From the NCBI RefSeq assembly GCF_050948215.1, contig NW_027488950.1:62001-126000 (forward strand): a stretch of DNA of 64,000 nucleotides. Reading direction: 5' to 3'. A program made the translations under genes and the position numbers. Source of the stretch: Halictus rubicundus (Eukaryota > Arthropoda > Insecta > Hymenoptera > Halictidae). This document shows, piece by piece, positions 12,601 through 26,640 of the stretch. The notes beneath the pieces are model-generated. The model searched no databases, had not been told where the DNA came from, and worked only from the letters and a program-made list of their open reading frames with translations. Position 1 is the stretch's first letter, and every line of letters starts with the position of its first letter.

Positions 12601-15600
12601 CTCTATCCTATCCTATCCTCTATCCTATCCTATCCTCTATCCTATCCTATCCTCTATCCTATCCTATCCTCTATCCTATCCTATCCTCTATCCTATCCTA
12701 TCCTATCCTCTATCCTATCCTATCTTCTATCCTATCCTATCCTCTATCCTATAATATCCTCTATCCTATAATATCCTCTATCCTATCACATCCTCTATCC
12801 TATCCTATCTTCTGTCCTATCCTATCCTCTATCCTATCAAATCCCCTATCCTATCTTCTATCCTATCCTATCCTCTATCCTATCCTATCGTCTATCCTAT
12901 CCTCTTTCCTATCCTATCCTCTATCCTATCAAATCCCCTATCCTATCCTCTATCCTATCCTATCATCCATCCTCTATCCTATCCTCTATCCTATCCTATC
13001 CTCTATCCTATCCTATCGTCTATCCTATCCTCTATCCTATCCTGTCGTCTATCCTATCCTCTATCCTATCCTATCCTCTATCCCATCCTATCCTCTATCC
13101 TATCCTATCCTCTATCCTATCCCATCTTCTATCCTATCCTATCCTATGTCCTATCAAATCCCCTATCCTATCCTCTGTCCTATCCTATCATCTATCCTAT
13201 CCTATCCTCTATCCTATCAAATCCCCTATCCTATCAAATCCCCTAGCCTATCCTCTATCCTATCCTATCCTCTATCCTATCCTCTATCCTCTATCCTATC
13301 CTATCCTCTATCCTATAATATCCTGTATCCTATCCTACCCTCTATCCTATCCTATCCTCTATCCTATCCTATCCTCTATCATATCCTATCATCTATCCTC
13401 AATCCTATCCTATCCTCTATCCTATCCTATCCTCTATCCTATCCTATCCTCTATTATATCCTATCGTCTATCCTATCCTCTATCCTATCCTATCCTCTAT
13501 CCTATCCTACCCTCTTTCCTATCCTATCCTCTATCCTATCCTATCCTCTATCATATCCTATCCTCTATCCTATCCTATCCTCTATCCTATCCTATCCTCT
13601 ATCCTATCCTATCGTCTATCCTATCCTCTATCCTATCCTATCCTCTATCCTATCCTATCCTCTATCCTATCCTATCCTCTATCCTATCCTATCGTCTATC
13701 CTATCCTCTATCCTATCCTATCCTCTATCCTATCCTATCCTCTATCCTATCCTATCTTCTATCCTATCCTATCCTCTATCCTATCAAATCCCCTATCCTA
13801 TCCTCTATCCTATCCTATCCTGTATCCTATCCAATCCTCTATCCTATCCTATCATCTATCCTCTATCCTATCCAATCCTCTATCCTAGCCTATCCTCTAT
13901 ACTATCATATCCTCTATCCTATAATATCCTCTATCCTATCCTATCCTCTATCCAATCCTCTATCCTATCCTATCCTCTATTCTATCCTGTCCTGCATCCT
14001 ATCAAATCCCCTATCCTATCCTCTGTACTATCCTATCCTCTATAATATCCTATCGTCTATCCTATCGTCTATCCTATCCTCTATCCTAGCCTATCCTCTA
14101 TCCTATCATATCCTCTATCCTATAATATCCTCTATCCTATCCTATCCTCTATCCAATCCTCTATCCTATCCTATCCTCTATTCTATCCTGTCCTGTATCC
14201 TATCAAATCCCCTATCCTATCCTCTGTACTATCCTATCCTCTATCCTATCCTATCGTCTATCCTATCGTCTATCCTATCCTCTATCCTAGCCTATCCTCT
14301 ATCCTATCATATCCTCTATCGTATAATATACTCTATCCTATCCTATCCTCTATCCAATCCTCTATCCTATCCTATCCTCTATTCTATCCTGTCCTGTATC
14401 CTATCAAATCTCCTATCCTATCCTCTGTACTATCCTATCCTCTATCCTATCCTATCGTCTATCCTATCGTCTATCCTATCCTCTATCCTATCCTATCCTC
14501 TATCCTATCCTATCCTCTATCCTATCCTATCCTCTATCCTATCCTATCCTCTATCCTATCCTATCTTCTATCCTATCTTCTATCCTATCCTATCCTCTAT
14601 CCTATCAAATCCCCTATCCTATCCTCTATCCTATCCTATCCTCTATCCTATCCTATCCCCTATCGTATCCTGTTCTCTATCCTATCCAATCCCCTATCCT
14701 ATCCTCTATCCTATCCTATCGCCTAAGATGTCGTATCCTCTATCCTATCCTATCCTCTATCCTATCCTATCCTCTATCCTATCATATCCTCTATCCTATA
14801 ATATCCTCTATCCTATCCTATCCCCTATCCAATGCTCTATCCCATCCTATCCTCTATCCTATCCTGTCCTCTATCCTATCCACTATCCTATCCCCTATCC
14901 TCTATCCTATCCTATCCTCTATCATATCCTATCCTCTATCCTATCCTATCCTCTATCCTATCCTATCCTCTATCCTATCCTATCCTCTATCCTAACCTAT
15001 TCTCTATCCTATCCTCTATCCTATCCTCTATCCTATCCTATCCTATCCTCTATCCTATCCTCTATCCTATCCTATCCTATCCTCTATCCTATCCTATCCT
15101 CTATCCTATCCTCTATCCTATCCTGTCGTCTATCGTATCCTCTATCCTATCCTATCGTCTATGCTATCCTCTATCCTAGCCTGTCGTCTACCCTATCCTC
15201 TATCCTATCCTATCCTCTATGCTATCCTATCGTCTATCCTATCCTATCCTCTATCCTATCCCATCTTCTATCCTATCCTATCCTCTATCCTATCAAATCC
15301 CCTATCCTATCCTCTGTCCTATCCTATCCTCTATCCTATCCTATCCTCTATCCTATCAAATCCCCTATCCTATCCTCTATCCTCTATCCTATCCTATCCT
15401 CTATCCTATCCTATCCTATCCTCTATCCTATCCTATCCTCTATCCTAACCTATTCTCTATCCTATCCTCTATCCTATCCTCTATCCTATCCTATCCTCTA
15501 TCCTATCCCATCCTCTATCCTATCCTATCTTCTATCCAATCCTATCCTCTATCCTATCAAATCCCCTATCCTATCCTCTATCCTATCCTATCCTCTATCC

Positions 15601-17710
15601 TATCCTATCCCCTATCGTATCCTGTTCTCTATCCTATCCAATCCCCTATCCTATCCTCTATCCTATTCTATCGCCTAAGATATCGTATCCTCTATCCTAT
15701 CCTATCCTCTATCCTATCCTATCCTCTATCCTATCCTATCCTCTATCCTATCCTATCCTCTATCCTAACCTATTCTCTATCCTATCCTCTATCCTATCCT
15801 ATCCTCTATCCTATCCTATCCTCTATCCTATCCTCTATCCTATCCTATCCTCTATCCTATCCTCTATCCTATCCTGTCGTCTATCCTATCCTCTATCCTA
15901 TCCTATCGTCTATCCTATCCTCTAACCTATCCAGTCGTCTACCCTATCCTCTATCCTATCCTATCCTCTATCCTATCCTATCCTCTATCCTATCCTATCC
16001 TCTATCCTATCCTCTATCCTATCCTGTCGTCTATCCTATCCTCTATCCTATCCTATCGTCTATCCTATCCTCTAGCCTATCCTGTCGTCTACCCTATCCT
16101 CTATCCTATCCTATCCTCTATCCTATCCTATCCTCTATCCTATCCTCTATCCTATCCTATCCTCTATCCTATCCTATCCCCTATCGTATCCTGTTCTCTA
16201 TCCTATCCAATCCCCTATCCTATCCTCTATCCTATTCTATCGCCTAAGATATCGTATCCTCTATCGTATCCTATCCTCTATCCTATCCTATCCTCTATCC
16301 TATCCTCAATCCTATCCTTTCCTGTATCCTATCCAATCCTCTATCCTATCCTATCCTCTATCCTATCCTGTCCTCTATCCTATCCTATCGTCTATCCTAT
16401 CCTCTATCCTATCCTATCCTGTATCCTATCCAATGCTCTATCCTATCCTATCATCTATCCTCTATCCTATCCAATCCTCTATCCTATCCTATCCTCTATC
16501 CTATCCTATCCTCTATCCTATAATATCTACTATCCTATCCTATCCTCTATCCTATCCTATCCTCTATCCTATCCTAGCATCTATCCTATCCTATCCTCTA
16601 TCCTATCCTATCGTCTATCCTATCCTCTATCCTATCCTATCCTCTATCCTATCCTATCGTCTATCCTATCCTCTATCCTATCCTATCCTCTATCCTATTC
16701 TATCCTCTATCCTATCCTATCGTCTATCCTCTCCTAGCCTCTATCCTATCCTATCCTCTATAGTATCCTATCCTCTATCCTATCCTATACTATCTTCTAT
16801 CCTACCCTATCATCTATCCAATCAAATCCCCTATCCTATCCTCTATCCTATCTTATCCTCCATCCTATCCTATCTTCTATCCTATCCTATCATCTATCCT
16901 CAATCCTATCCTTTCCTGTATCCTATCCAATCCTCTATCCTATCCTATCCTCTATCCTATCCTGTCCTCTATCCTATGCTATCCTCTATCCTATCCTCAA
17001 TCCTAACCTATTCTCTATCCTATCCTCTATCCTATCCTATCCTCTATCCTATCCTATCGTCTATCCTATCCTCTTTCCTATCCTATCGTCTATCCTATCA
17101 AATCCCCTATCCTATCCTCTATCCTATCCTATCATCTATCATCAATCCTATCCTTTCCTGTATCCTATCCAACCGTCTATCCTATCCTATCCTCTATCCT
17201 ATCCTATCCTATCCTCTATCCTATCCTATCCTCTATCCTATCCTATCCTCTATCCTATCCTATCCCCTATCCTATCCTATCGTCTATCCTATTCTCTATC
17301 CTATCCTATCCTCTATCATATCCTATCATCTATCCTCTATCCTATCCTATCCTGTATCCTATCCTGTATCCTATCCAATCCTCTATCCTATCCTATCATC
17401 TATCCTATCCTATCCTATCCTCTATCCTATCCTATCTTCTATCCTATCCTATCCTCTATCCTATCATATCCTCTATCCTATAATATCCTCTATCCTATCC
17501 TATCCTCTATTCTATCCTATCGTCTATCCTATCCTCTATCCTATCCTATCCTCTATCCTATCCTCTATCCTATCCTCTATCCTATCCTATCTTCTATCCT
17601 ATCCTATCCTCTATCCTATCATATCCTCTATCCTATCCTATCTTCTGTCCTATCCTATCCTCTATCCTATCAAATCCCCTATCCTATCCTCTATCCTATC
17701 CTATCCTCTA
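9655..17710 (+). repeat. Large tandem duplication, unit B (8056 bp)
   Basis: Second copy of 2266-9654. It is longer by 667 bp, almost all in one block at about 10.87-11.54 kb that is absent between 3.46 and 3.48 kb of unit A. Elsewhere I found only scattered differences: CAAATCTCC at 14405 versus CAAATCCCC, CTATACTATC near 16788 versus CTATCCTATC, TCCTCTATCC at 14806 versus TCCTGTATCC, one exchanged patch at about 13.55-13.62 kb, and a few single bases. So few changes over 7 kb of satellite suggest a recent event. Confidence 0.85.
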
Positions 17711-18599
17711 CCCTATCCTATCGTCTATCCTATCCTCTTTCCTATCCTATCCTCTATCCTATCAAATCCCCTATCCTATCCTCTATCCTATCCTATCATC
17801 TATCCTCTATCCTATCCTCTATCCTATCCTATCCTCTATCCTATCCTATCGTCTATCCTATCCTCTATCCTATCCTGTCGTCTATCCTATCCTCTATCCT
17901 ATCCTATCCTCTATTCCATCCTATCCTCTATCCTATCCTATCCTCTATCCTATCCCATCTTCTATCCTATCCTATCCTCTATCCTATCAAATCCCCTATC
18001 CTATCCTCTGTCCTATCCTATCCTCTATCCTATCCTATCCTCTATCCTATCCTATCCTCTATCCTATCCTATCCTATCCTCTATCCTATCCTATCTTCTA
18101 TCCTATCCTATCCTCTATCCTATCATATCCTCTATCCTATAATATCCTCTATCCTATCCTATCCTCTATTCTATCCTATCGTCTATCCTATCCTCTATCC
18201 TATCCTATCCTCTATCCTATCCTATCCTCTATCCTATCCTATCGTCTATCCTATCCTCTATCCTATCCTATCCTCTATCCTATCCTATCCTCTATCCTAT
18301 CCTATCCTCTATCCTATCCTATCCTCTATCCTATCCTGTATCCTATCAAATCCCCTATCCTATCCTCTATCCTATCCTATCCTCTATTCTATCCTATCGT
18401 CTATCCTAGCCTCTATCCTATCCTATCCTCTATAGTATCCTATCCTCTATCCTATCCTATCCTATCCTCTATCCTATCCTATCGTCTATCCTATCAAATC
18501 CCCTATCCTATCAAATCCCCTATCCTATCCTCTATCCTATCCTATCCTCTATCCTATCCTATCCTCTATCCTATCCTATCGTCTATCCTATCCTCTATC

Positions 18600-21500
18600 C
18601 TATCCTATGCTCTATCCTATCCTATCCCCTATCATATCCTATCCTCTATCCTATCCTATTCTCTATCCTATCCTTTCCTCTATCCTATCCTCTATCCTAT
18701 CCTCTATCCTATCCTATCCTCTATTCTATCCTATCGTCTATCCTATCCTCTATCCTATCCTATCCTCTATCCTATCCTATCCTCTATCCTATCCTATCCT
18801 ATCCTCTATCCTATCCTATCTTCTATCCTATCCTATCCTCTATCCTATCATATCCTCTATCCTATAATATCCTCTATCCTATCCTATCCTCTATTCTATC
18901 CTATCGTCTATCCTATCCTCTATCCTATCCTATCCTCTATCCTATCCTATCGTCTATCCTATCCTCTATCCTATCCTATCCTCTATCCTATCCTATCCTC
19001 TATCCTATCCTATCCTCTATCCTATCCTATCCTCTATCCTATCCTATCCTCTATCCTATCCTATCCTCTATCCTATCCTGTATCCTATCAAATCCCCTAT
19101 CCTATCCTCTATCCTATCCTATCCTCTATTCTATCCTATCGTCTATCCTAGCCTCTATCCTATCCTATCCTCTATAGTATCCTATCCTCTATCCTATCCT
19201 ATCCTATCTTCTATCCTACCCTATCATCTATCCAATCAAATCCCCTATCCTATCCTCTATCCTATCTTATCCTCTATCCTATCCTATCATCTATCCTCAA
19301 TCCTATCCTTTCCTGTATCCTATCCAATCCTCTATCCTATCCTATCCTCTATCCTATCCTGTCCTCTATCCTATGCTATCCTCTATCCTATCCTCAATCC
19401 TAACCTATTCTCTATCCTATCCTCTATCCTATCCTATCCTCTATCCTATCCTATCGTCTATCCTATCCTCTTTCCTATCCTATCGTCTATCCTATCAAAT
19501 CCCCTATCCTATCCTCTATCCTATCCTATCATCTATCATCAATCCTATCCTTTCCTGTATCCTATCCAACCGTCTATCCTATCCTATCCTCTATCCTATC
19601 CTATCCTATCCTCTATCCTATCCTATCCTCTATCCTATCCTATCCTCTATCCTATCCTATCCCCTATCCTATCCTATCGTCTATCCTATCCTCTATCCTA
19701 TCCTATCCTCTATCATATCCTATCATCTATCATCTATCCTCTATCCTATCCTGTATCCTATCCTGTATCCTATCCAATCCTCTATCCTATCCTATCATCT
19801 ATCCTATCCTATCCTATCCTCTATCCTATCCTATCTTCTATCCTATCCTATCATCTATCCTATCATATCCTCTATCCTATAATATCCTCTATCCTATCCT
19901 ATCCTCTATTCTATCCTATCGTCTATCCTATCCTCTATCCTATCCTATCCTCTATCCTATCCTCTATCCTATCCTCTATCCTATCCTATCTTCTATCCTA
20001 TCCTATCCTCTATCCTATCATATCCTCTATCCTATAATATCCTCTATCCTATCCTATCCTCTATCCAATCCTCTATCCTATCCTCTATCCTATCCTATCT
20101 TCTGTCCTATCCTATCCTCTATCCTATCAAATCCCCTATCCTATCCTCTATCCTATCCTATCCTCTACCCTATCCTATCGTCTATCCTATCCTCTTTCCT
20201 ATCCTATCCTCTATCCTATCAAATCCCCTATCCTATCCTCTATCCTATCCTATCATCTATCCTCTATCCTATCCTCTATCCTATCCTATCCTCTATCATA
20301 TCCTATCCTCTATCCTATCCTATTCTCTATCCTATCCTATTCTCTATCCTATCCTTTCCTCTATCCTATCCTCTATCCTATCCTCTATCCTATCCTATCC
20401 TCTATTCTATCCTATCGTCTATCCTATCCTCTATCCTATCCTATCCTCTATCCTATCCTATCCTATCCTCTATCCTATCCTATCTTCTATCCTATCCTAT
20501 CCTCTATCCTATCATATCCTCTATCCTATAATATCCTCTATCCTATCCTATCCTCTATCCTATCCTATCGTCTATCCTATCCTCTATCCTATCCTATCCT
20601 CTATCCTATCCTATCCTCTATCCTATCCTATCCTCTATCCTATCCTATCCTCTATCCTATCCTGTATCCTATCAAATCCCCTATCCTATCCTCTATCCTA
20701 TCCTATCCTCTATTCTATCCTATCGTCTATCCTATCCTCTATCCTATCCTATCCTCTATAGTATCCTATCCTCTATCCTATCCTATCCTATCTTCTATCC
20801 TACCCTATCATCTATCCAATCAAATCCCCTATCCTATCCTCTATCCTATCTTATCCTCTATCCTATCCTATCTTCTATCCTATCCTATCATCTATCCTCA
20901 ATCCTATCCTTTCCTGTATCCTATCCAATCCTCTATCCTATCCTATCCTCTATCCTATCCTGTCCTCTATCCTATGCTATCCTCTATCCTATCCTCAATC
21001 CTAACCTATTCTCTATCCTATCCTCTATCCTATCCTATCCTCTATCCTATCCTATCGTCTATCCTATCCTCTTTCCTATCCTATCCTCTATCCTATCAAA
21101 TCCCCTATCCTATCCTCTATCCTATCCTATCATCTATCCTCTATCCTATCCTCTATCCTATCCTATCCTCTATCCTATCCTATCGTCTATCCTATCCTCT
21201 ATCCTATCCTGTCGTCTATCCTATCCTCTATCCTATCCTATCCTCTATTCCATCCTATCCTCTATCCTATCCTATCCTCTATCCTATCCCATCTTCTATC
21301 CTATCCTATCCTCTATCCTATCAAATCCCCTATCCTATCCTCTGTCCTATCCTATCCTCTATCCTATCCTATCCTCTATCCTATCCTATCCTCTATCCTA
21401 TCCTATCCTATCCTCTATCCTATCCTATCTTCTATCCTATCCTATCCTCTATCCTATCATATCCTCTATCCTATAATATCCTCTATCCTATCCTATCCTC

Positions 21501-24500
21501 TATTCTATCCTATCGTCTATCCTATCCTCTATCCTATCCTATCCTCTATCCTATCCTATCGTCTATCCTATCCTCTATCCTATCCTATCCTCTATCCTAT
21601 CCTATCCTCTATCCTATCCTATCCTCTATCCTATCCTATCCTCTATCCTATCCTGTATCCTATCAAATCCCCTATCCTATCCTCTATCCTATCCTATCCT
21701 CTATTCTATCCTATCGTCTATCCTAGCCTCTATCCTATCCTATCCTCTATAGTATCCTATCCTCTATCCTATCCTATCCTATCCTCTATCCTATCCTATC
21801 GTCTATCCTATCAAATCCCCTATCCTATCAAATCCCCTATCCTATCCTCTATCCTATCCTGTCCTCTATCCTATCCTATCCTCTATCCTATCCTATCGTC
21901 TATCCTATCCTCTATCCTATCCTATGCTCTATCCTATCCTATCCCCTATCATATCCTATCCTCTATCCTATCCTATTCTCTATCCTATCCTTTCCTCTAT
22001 CCTATCCTCTATCCTATCCTCTATCCTATCCTATCCTCTATTCTATCCTATCGTCTATCCTATCCTCTATCCTATCCTATCCTCTATCCTATCCTATCCT
22101 CTATCCTATCCTATCCTATCCTCTATCCTATCCTATCTTCTATCCTATCCTATCCTCTATCCTATCATATCCTCTATCCTATAATATCCTCTATCCTATC
22201 CTATCCTCTATTCTATCCTATCGTCTATCCTATCCTCTATCCTATCCTATCCTCTATCCTATCCTATCGTCTATCCTATCCTCTATCCTATCCTATCCTC
22301 TATCCTATCCTATCCTCTATCCTATCCTATCCTCTATCCTATCCTATCCTCTATCCTATCCTATCCTCTATCCTATCCTATCCTCTATCCTATCCTATCC
22401 TCTATCCTATCCTGTATCCTATCAAATCCCCTATCCTATCCTCTATCCTATCCTATCCTCTATTCTATCCTATCGTCTATCCTAGCCTCTATCCTATCCT
22501 ATCCTCTATAGTATCCTATCCTCTATCCTATCCTATCCTATCTTCTATCCTACCCTATCATCTATCCAATCAAATCCCCTATCCTATCCTCTATCCTATC
22601 TTATCCTTTATCCTATCCTATCTTCTATCCTATCCTATCATCTATCCTCAATCCTATCCTTTCCTGTATCCTATCCAATCCTCTATCCTATCCTATCCTC
22701 TATCCTATCCTGTCCTCTATCCTATGCTATCCTCTATCCTATCCTCAATCCTAACCTATTCTCTATCCTATCAAATCCCCTATCCTATCCTCTATCCTAT
22801 CCTATCATCTATCATCAATCCTATCCTTTCCTGTATCCTATCCAACCGTCTATCCTATCCTATCCTCTATCCTATCCTATCCTATCCTCTATCCTATCCT
22901 ATCCTCTATCCTATCCTATCCTCTATCCTATCCTATCCCCTATCCTATCCTATCGTCTATCCTATCCTCTATCCTATCCTATCCTCTATCATATCCTATC
23001 ATCTATCATCTATCCTCTATCCTATCCTGTATCCTATCCTGTATCCTATCCAATCCTCTATCCTATCCTATCATCTATCCTATCCTATCCTATCCTCTAT
23101 CCTATCCTATCTTCTATCCTATCCTATCCTCTATCCTATCATATCCTCTATCCTATAATATCCTCTATCCTATCCTATCCTCTATTCTATCCTATCGTCT
23201 ATCCTATCCTCTATCCTATCCTATCCTCTATCCTATCCTCTATCCTATCCTCTATCCTATCCTATCTTCTATCCTATCCTATCCTCTATCCTATCATATC
23301 CTCTATCCTATAATATCCTCTATCCTATCCTATCCTCTATCCAATCCTCTATCCTATCCTCTATCCTATCATATCTTCTGTCCTATCCTATCCTCTATCC
23401 TATCAAATCCCCTATCCTATCCTCTATCCTATCCTATCCTCTACCCTATCCTATCGTCTATCCTATCCTCTTTCCTATCCTATCCTCTATCCTATCAAAT
23501 CCCCTATCCTATCCTCTATCCTATCCTATCATCTATCCTCTATCCTATCCTCTATCCTATCCTATCCTCTATCATATCCTATCCTCTATCCTATCCTATT
23601 CTCTATCCTATCCTTTCCTCTATCCTATCCTCTATCCTATCCTCTATCCTATCCTATCCTCTATTCTATCCTATCGTCTATCCTATCCTCTATCCTATCC
23701 TATCCTCTATCCTATCCTATCCTCTATCCTATCCTATCCTATCCTCTATCCTATCCTATCTTCTATCCTATCCTATCCTCTATCCTATCATATCCTCTAT
23801 CCTATAATATCCTCTATCCTATCCTATCCTCTATTCTATCCTATCGTCTATCCTATCCTCTATCCTATCCTATCCTCTATCCTATCCTATCGTCTATCCT
23901 ATCCTCTATCCTATCCTATCCTCTATCCTATCCTATCCTCTATCCTATCCTATCCTCTTTCCTATCCTATCCTCTATCCTATCCTGTATCCTATCAAATC
24001 CCCTATCCTATCCTCTATCCTATCCTATCCTCTATTCTATCCTATCGTCTATCCTATCCTCTATCCTATCCTATCCTCTATAGTATCCTATCCTCTATCC
24101 TATCCTATCCTATCTTCTATCCTACCCTATCATCTATCCAATCAAATCCCCTATCCTATCCTCTATCCTATCTTATCCTCTATCCTATCCTATCTTCTAT
24201 CCTATCCTATCATCTATCCTCAATCCTATCCTTTCCTGTATCCTATTAAATCCTCTATCCTATCCTATCCTCTATCCTATCCTTTCCTCTATCCTATGCT
24301 ATCCTCTATCCTATCCTCAATCCTAACCTATTCTCTATCCTATCCTCTATCCTATCCTATCCTCTATCCTATCCTATCGTCTATCCTATCCTCTTTCCTA
24401 TCCTATCGTCTATCCTATCAAATCCCCTATCCTATCCTCTATCCTATCCTATCATCTATCATCAATCCTATCCTTTCCTGTATCCTATCCAACCGTCTAT

Positions 24501-26640
24501 CCTATCCTATCCTCTATCCTATCCTATCCTATCCTCTATCCTATCCTATCCTCTATCCTATCCTATCCTCTATCCTATCCTATCCCCTATCCTATCCTAT
24601 CGTCTATCCTATCCTCTATCCTATCCTATCCTCTATCATATCCTATCATCTATCATCTATCCTCTATCCTATCCTGTATCCTATCCTGTATCCTATCCAA
24701 TCCTCTATCCTATCCTATCATCTATCCTATCCTATCCTATCCTCTATCCTATCCTATCTTCTATCCTATCCTATCCTCTATCCTATCATATCCTCTATCC
24801 TATAATATCCTCTATCCTATCCTATCCTCTATTCTATCCTATCGTCTATCCTATCCTCTATCCTATCCTATCCTCTATCCTATCCTCTATCCTATCCTCT
24901 ATCCTATCCTATCTTCTATCCTATCCTATCCTCTATCCTATCATATCCTCTATCCTATAATATCCTCTATCCTATCCTATCCTCTATCCAATCCTCTATC
25001 CTATCCTCTATCCTATCCTATCTTCTGTCCTATCCTATCCTCTATCCTATCAAATCCCCTATCCTATCCTCTATCCTATCCTATCCTCTACCCTATCCTA
25101 TCGTCTATCCTATCCTCTTTCCTATCCTATCCTCTATCCTATCAAATCCCCTATCCTATCCTCTATCCTATCCTATCATCTATCCTCTATCCTATCCTCT
25201 ATCCTATCCTATCCTCTATCCTATCCTATCGTCTATCCTATCCTCTATCCTATCCTGTCGTCTATCATATCCTCTATCCTATCCTATCCTCTATTCCATC
25301 CTATCCTCTATCCTATCCTATCCTCTATCCTATCCCATCTTCTATCCTATCCTATCCTCTATCCTATCTAATCCCCTATCCTATACTCTGTCCTATCCTA
25401 TCCTCTATCCTATCCTATCCTCTATCCTATCAAATCCCCTATCCTATCAAATCCCCTATCCTATCCTCTATCCTATCCTATCCTCTATCCTATCCTATCC
25501 TCTATCCTATCCTATCGTCTATCCTATCCTCTATCCTATCCTATCCTCTATCCTATCCTATCCTCTATCCTATCCTATCCTCTATCCTATCCTATCCTCT
25601 ATCCTATCCTGTATCCTATCAAATCCCCTATCCTATCCTCTATCCTATCCTATCCTCTATTCTATCCTATCGTCTATCCTATCCTCTATCCTATCCTATC
25701 CTCTATAGTATCCTATCCTCTATCCTATCCTATCCTATCTTCTATCCTACCCTATCATCTATCCAATCAAATCCCCTATCCTATCCTCTATCCTATCTTA
25801 TCCTCTATCCTATCCTATCTTCTATCCTATCCTATCATCTATCCTCAATCCTATCCTTTCCTGTATCCTATCCAATCCTCTATCCTATCCTATCCTCTAT
25901 CCTATCCTGTCCTCTATCCTATGCTATCCTCTATCCTATCCTCAATCCTAACCTATTCTCTATCCTATCCTCTATCCTATCCTATCCTCTATCCTATCCT
26001 ATCGTCTATCCTATCCTCTTTCCTATCCTATCGTCTATCCTATCAAATCCCCTATCCTATCCTCTATCCTATCCTATCATCTATCATCAATCCTATCCTT
26101 TCCTGTATCCTATCCAACCGTCTATCCTATCCTATCCTCTATCCTATCCTATCCTATCCTCTATCCTATCCTATCCTATCCTCTATCCTATCCTATCCTC
26201 TATCCTATCCTATCCTCTATCCTATCCTATCCCCTATCCTATCCTATCGTCTATCCTATCCTCTATCCTATCCTATCCTCTATCATATCCTATCATCTAT
26301 CATCTATCCTCTATCCTATCCTGTATCCTATCCTGTATCCTATCCAATCCTCTATCCTATCCTATCATCTATCCTATCCTATCCTATCCTCTATCCTATC
26401 CTATCTTCTATCCTATCCTATCCTCTATCCTATCATATCCTCTATCCTATAATATCCTCTATCCTATCCTATCCTCTATTCTATCCTATCGTCTATCCTA
26501 TCCTCTATCCTATCCTATCCTCTATCCTATCCTCTATCCTATCCTCTATCCTATCCTATCTTCTATCCTATCCTATCCTCTATCCTATCATATCCTCTAT
26601 CCTATAATATCCTCTATCCTATCCTATCCTCTATCCAATC
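18600..26640 (+). repeat. Higher-order repeat family of about 1.6 kb, five units
   Basis: The landmark CTATGCTATCC, followed by CCTCAATCCTAACCTATTCTC, occurs at 19373, 20974, 22724, 24296 and 25921, with spacings of 1601, 1750, 1572 and 1625 bp. Each unit also carries in order CTTTCC, AAATCCCC, CATCTATCATCAATCC, CCTTTCCTGTATCC, CCAACCGTC and CATATCC-TATAATATCC. The unit at 20974 departs after the CTTTCC monomer, and the one at 22724 lacks several monomers, so the units are mosaics. Boundaries are approximate. Confidence 0.75.
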
